In this document: piece after piece, positions 59,650-64,000 of the stretch
How positions within the stretch are numbered: position 1 is the stretch's first letter
How the letters are laid out: each line of letters starts with the position of its first letter
Assembly: GCA_018398585.1 (NCBI GenBank)
Contig: JAGTTD010000005.1
Span: 5,883,355 to 5,947,354, forward strand
Origin: Simmondsia chinensis
Taxonomy: Eukaryota > Streptophyta > Magnoliopsida > Caryophyllales > Simmondsiaceae
DNA length: 64,000 nucleotides
Direction of reading: 5' to 3'
Translations under genes and position numbers: made by a program
Notes under the pieces: generated by a model
Database searches by the model: none
Told to the model about the DNA's origin: nothing
The model's input: the letters and a program-made list of their open reading frames with translations, nothing else

Positions 59650-60618
59650 TTGATTTTTTCGATAATTATCGGTATAGCCGTAGGTTGTGTTTTTACCTAG
59701 CATATGGTGGCATGTGTCGACCATAGGACCGGATATAATCTCAAGTCACCTAAGCAACTGCTTGGGACCCTGAATTTTAGGGCCCCAAAATTCAGGGGTC
59801 GTGATTTTTGAATTAACAACTTCTAATATCAACAAGTTTTAAAAAAATTAGTATTGTATACGAAAGGCCTCATTTGAAAATTTTACTTTGGGCCCCAAAA
59901 ATGTCAGGGCCAACCCTGGTCGACCACCACGCGTCGAGCCACGAGTCCTAATCCTGAGACCATTGGAGCAACGACCGCTCGCTCGCTCTCTCACTCGATT
60001 GATGCGGCAGAGGAGTGGAAGCGAGTGGTTAGAGTCTGGGGCTGGAGGGTTTATATAGGGAGGGGTTGGGTGGGCCGAAATTGGGCCTGTTTAGTTTGGG
60101 CTTGGGAAGTTGGGCACCTTTTAATTTACAAATTTGGAACTTTGGATATTGTGATTTAAACATTTATGATTTTAGCAAATCGTTTGTTTAAGGGGAAAAC
60201 CAAATTCTCGGGATTGATTTTTTCCTTTTTCATTGTTTAGCATACATTTTTCGACAAAAAAGGTTTTCCGAAGGACAATCTTTTCCCTAAAATGGGGGAA
60301 AATGATTTTCCTTTTAAGAGAGGGATATCATTCCAAAGGATCCAAAAAATTTGAAGGTATATATCGACCCAATTATGGATCAATCCAAAATAAACTTGGT
60401 AAGATCTTAATTACTAGGTAATAATGCGGGATAAAAATTAAATGAACAATGATTAGTAAGCTCCAAATCCTAGAGTGAATTATGTGGTTTCATTTGATTT
60501 TTGTTTCTAACTGATCTTTTATATTTTAATTATCTTTATTAATTCATGCTATGGTAAATGTTATAATTTAAAAATAATGTTTACATCAAATCAAGCACCA
60601 AAAACCTAAATATAGATT
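59650..60618. other. Intergenic, decayed repeats
   Basis: No gene. Holds fragments of the tttgtttaaggggaaaacc family (60185-60330) and retroelement-like sequence around 59690-59930. Confidence 0.3.
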
Positions 60619-61371
60619 TGTTATGATCGGGGCTTGATGAGCATCTACGAGGGTTTCGGTTGCTGATTGTGATCTAGTTGTTCTTGTATTGGTTCTTGCA
60701 CTTTGATCGGTTAGAACGAACTAAAATTCAGCAGTAAAACCTGTTTTTTTTATTGATCAATTGCAGCTAGCATCAAAAACTTGACACAATACAACTCAAT
60801 TTAGCTGATTTTGATTCAACTAAATCAATTGCAAAGCATCTAGACTCTTGCACAGCACAACAACCAGATTTTGGATTTGTTTCTTGATTATGAGCTCGAT
60901 TGGAAGCCAAACGAGGCTCTGATACCAATTGTTATACTTGTGATTGAATCACAAAGCATGAGCTAAGTAAATTGAGGATAGATGAGAGTACGAGATGAGA
61001 AAAAAGTTAAATTAGATGAGAAGTTAGAGAAATATAGATGAGAAAGTAGAGAGAGTTAGATGAGAGAGAGAACGTTCATCTCAAAGAGATATTTGTTTGT
61101 ATATTTGATTGAATATTTGAATTATTACACTTGACTAATATTTATAAGCAATACAAGGCAAGCTAATACATTGAATCAAGTCATGAGCTCTAACCAACTT
61201 AAGCTAACAATTGGCGCCAAATATTTAACTTCCTAACAGCAAACCACAACCGCAAGCAATCTACTGCAACAGCAACTTCCAACAGCAGCAACCGAACACA
61301 ACACAGCAGCACAACAGCAACAAAATCAGCAACCGAAACCCCCTAGTTGCTCTCAAGCCCGGATCATAACA
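60619..61371 (-). mobile_element. LTR element relic with inverted LTR ends
   Basis: An LTR-like segment at 60930-61371 (minus strand TGTTATGATCCGGGCTTGA to GTATAACA) is followed on that strand by attggtatcagagcctcg, an initiator tRNA-Met primer site. Instead of a second LTR in the same direction, the left end at 60619 reads tgttatgatcggggcttgat and gggtttcggttgctgatt, the start of the same LTR inverted. Flanks agatt (60614-60618) and agatg (61372-61376) nearly match. So the unit ends in inverted LTR starts. No coding region. The internal CAG/CAA-rich tract (61250-61340) is part of the LTR. Confidence 0.6.
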
Positions 61372-61419
61372 AGATGCTATTTTCTTTAGAAAATACTTTC
61401 TTTTAATATATGTGCTTTA

Positions 61420-62207
61420 GGAAAATTATTACTTCAATATTATGATGTTTGACAATTTATCAGTTAAGTATTCTAACATTTCAATGCATACAATTCATCT
61501 TGAGGTTTAAATATTTTATTACTTAAGTACTATGGAATTTTAAATTTTTATCAATCAAATGCTTTTTGTTGAAATTCGATAGATATTCAATAGAAATACT
61601 AAAATAGAATATGATTCCAACAATATATCAAAATTTTCATTACAATTTGATGATTTTCAGCTAAAAATGCTAACATGATACATGATTTCAGCCATATTTA
61701 AGTAATTTACATCAACCTATAATGAACCTTTAAATATAATTTTCTAAAAACAGGCTTATATTGTTATCATAATTAAGTATTATATTAGTATTTTTATACA
61801 ATATTGATCAAATTCTTATAAAATTCATCAAATTTGATACAGGGTACCTATGTAATAAAATATTCAACTTTAAGAATCTTGTTGTATATATTTAAATGTT
61901 AGGATATGTGATAAATGCTTAAATCTCATGGTACCTTAGTAATAATTTCACAACCACATGAAATTTACATAATTTTAAATATATTATATTGCTACATTTA
62001 TTGTCCTATGACAAGGCAGAATATATATGATTGGTAGAACATGATTCCTTTAAAACAAACAAGGAATATCACAAGGTGGGAACATGTTTTTCATTGAAAC
62101 AAATAGCGGAAAATCTCAACGGGAATTGTATCTTCTATGGCAAACCTTTTCCAAAGGAAAATATTTTCGGGGGAAGAGTACTTTTCTTGAGACAAACGGA
62201 GCCTTAA
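61420..62207. repeat. AT-rich repeat, relative of the 23502-24213 element
   Basis: Shares aatgctaacatgatacatga, aggatatgtgataaatgctt and the right end gacaaacggagcctta with the element at 23502-24213. The left terminal repeat is missing or unrecognised. Confidence 0.5.
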
Positions 62208-63302
62208 TGTATATATATTTATACTACATATTACTTACAAATTCGCCTTTCAAAAGTCTTTACTCTCCGTCCTTAAATTTTTAAGCTATCATTTACCTCT
62301 CCTTTTATAAAATTTTTTGTTTGGTAGGAAGACGCGGATTGAAAAATTTGGTAAGACAAGTATATAATTTGTTTTATTTGGTTAAAAGTTATGAACATGT
62401 TTTGGGACTTGTTCAATACCTTGGATGTTAAGTTTTGATTGTTTGTTATGGTACTAATTTTGAGCATTCGATGTTAAGCTGTGGTTATCTTGATGAGTAA
62501 TTATTTATCATTTTGACTATAGTATGATGATTTTATGTGGGTTAGATTGATTATCGTCATGTATTTTGTCAAGATATGAAATGATTTCTATTCGAACATT
62601 CAAGAGACTATCGTGACATGGAATCTTGTTTTCTTTTAAAACAAACAAGGGAAACTGACATTTTAGAATCTTGTTTTCCTTCAAAGCAAACAAGAGAACA
62701 TAACAGTCTCGAATCATGTTTTCTCTCAAAACAAACAAGGAAAAATCTAAATTAGAATTTTATTTTCCGTGGAAAATTTTTTTTCCCAAAAGAAATTATT
62801 TTTCGGGCTTTTCCTTTGAAACAAATGGAGTCTACATATATGCTATCCAACGTGTATTTGTAATATATAGTGAATTAAGAAAACACGACATACAAATATT
62901 CATAAGGACCTGTTAGGAAAATCTTATGAAACAGGTATCAATGAATAGTTTTAAGCTTTAAGGCGTGTAGTGAACCACTATCTTTAAGACTTATTTCGTA
63001 GATAATGAAATAGTCTCGGGGATACAATAAAAATCAAGAATCAAAGTAAGATAGAGTGCAGAAAGGAAAGATAACCAAAATATGAACATAGAGAATGATG
63101 TTTCAATATATTTTTTAAGTATGGTTTTCATCATTTTCAACATAAGAAATGAGGGCGGTATATATGTAGTTTTCAAGTGTTTTTTCATGAAGAGACACAT
63201 TCCTTCATCCAAAAGACACCAAATCATCTTTTGTTTATTTTGTAAATACACCAACATGACCACAATTAACAAGCAACATGAAAACAATAAGGACAATATG
63301 AA
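62208..63302. other. Intergenic, decayed repeats, no gene seen
   Basis: Several ttttctctcaaaacaaacaa blocks at 62630-62830 repeat the end motif of the previous family. Open frames are composition artefacts. Confidence 0.3.
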
Positions 63303-63418
63303 ACAACAACCGACCTAGTGCCTCGAGGACTCCTGCATATGGAGGGTCTGAGTGAGGGGATGTTCCTAGCCTTACCCTTTTTGGTTACTACCCTAAAGGG
63401 AGGCTGTTTCCGAGAGAC
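63303..63418 (-). mobile_element. Au-like SINE copy, no 5S head
   Basis: Plus-strand text acaacaaccgacctagtgcc, tcctgcatatggagggtctg, agccttacccttttt and gaggctgtttccgag. The 5' part is lost. Confidence 0.75.
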
Positions 63419-64000
63419 GACATGAAACATCAAAATATATTCGTTATGGAAAAGAAAGGAAAATATTAGAAGGAATTACTTCAATCAATATGAAGACAAA
63501 CATGTATTCTTTTCAAACATGTTGTAATTTAAATTACAATTGCTGTATGTTTCTATATCTTATCTTCTCATGGCATGAGTATTTCTCTGCCATGCATAAA
63601 AGCCCTAAAATTGTGTGCGGAAAACAATTTGAGTTAGCCGAATGAAGTAAATTGAATCGAAGTGTGTATACTATGTTGTAAAATATTTTACAACACCGAC
63701 TCTAGTGTTAAATTAAGAAAGGGAACAGAAAACGTAACATCACAACAGATGGCGTTGGCTGTAAGATTTTCTGCTGTAGAAAATCTAGATTGATGATTAG
63801 GACACAATTTGCCGCGCCCATATGGTAAAAAGAGCTAGAACGATGGTGAGACAAGGCCATATCCCGTTGACAATCCAACTAGTTATAATCCATTCTACTT
63901 TAATTGGTCCTAACTCCTCTAATCTCTTCGTTCTTGTCTTGAACTTTGTCTGATCTTCCTCTTCCACTACTTCGGAGATCTTTTGAGTTTCACTCGATCT
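63419..64000. other. Intergenic to window end, no gene seen
   Basis: No coding signal or repeat recognised. The CT-rich text at 63950-64000 could be the leader of a gene beyond the edge; speculative. Confidence 0.25.

Overview
This is a eudicot nuclear genomic window: AT-rich, with spliced genes, GT-AG introns and dense plant repeats (Ty1-copia, hAT, MITE-like elements, an Angio/Au-type SINE). I cannot name the species. All exon models come from reading splice sites and reading frame by eye; no alignment was run.

Layout. 1-4370 is intergenic and holds a 2.5 kb minisatellite/satellite array (83-bp unit, locally organised as a 215-bp higher-order repeat). 4371-11828 is one 7.46 kb hAT transposon with terminal inverted repeats, a near-perfect 8-bp target duplication and a four-exon transposase gene on the minus strand, broken by one frameshift. 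An intact single-exon F-box gene follows (12215-13408).

Three conserved genes lie on the minus strand. They are a six-exon tRNA m2G10 methyltransferase of the TRM11/TRMT11 family (22017-15603), a ten-exon class IV homeodomain-leucine zipper START transcription factor (33127-26032), and a 21-exon UDP-glucose pyrophosphorylase (50844-38997). In all three, the exons I chose join without a frame break and give proteins of the usual family length (478, 693 and 476 residues). They do not form a functional cluster; they act in tRNA modification, epidermal-type transcriptional control and sucrose/cell-wall UDP-glucose supply. Their introns are swollen by SINEs and MITE-like elements.

51000-64000 is transposon-rich. 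It has a Ty1-copia element with matched LTRs and a 5-bp TSD (52457-57700), itself inserted into an older inverted-repeat element. It also has a Ty3/gypsy reverse-transcriptase fossil and an odd element bounded by inverted LTR ends (60619-61371).

The most unusual signal is a short retroposon family with about 18 copies here. All share an Au-like 3' body ending in (TTG)n. At least seven carry a 5S rRNA-derived head, with the 5S internal Pol III control region recognisable in the better copies, in place of the tRNA-type head expected for this family. Several of these are flanked by 12-20 bp target duplications, so the 5S/SINE chimera moved as a unit. Other copies share the same body but have a different, non-5S 5' part, which points to head exchange.
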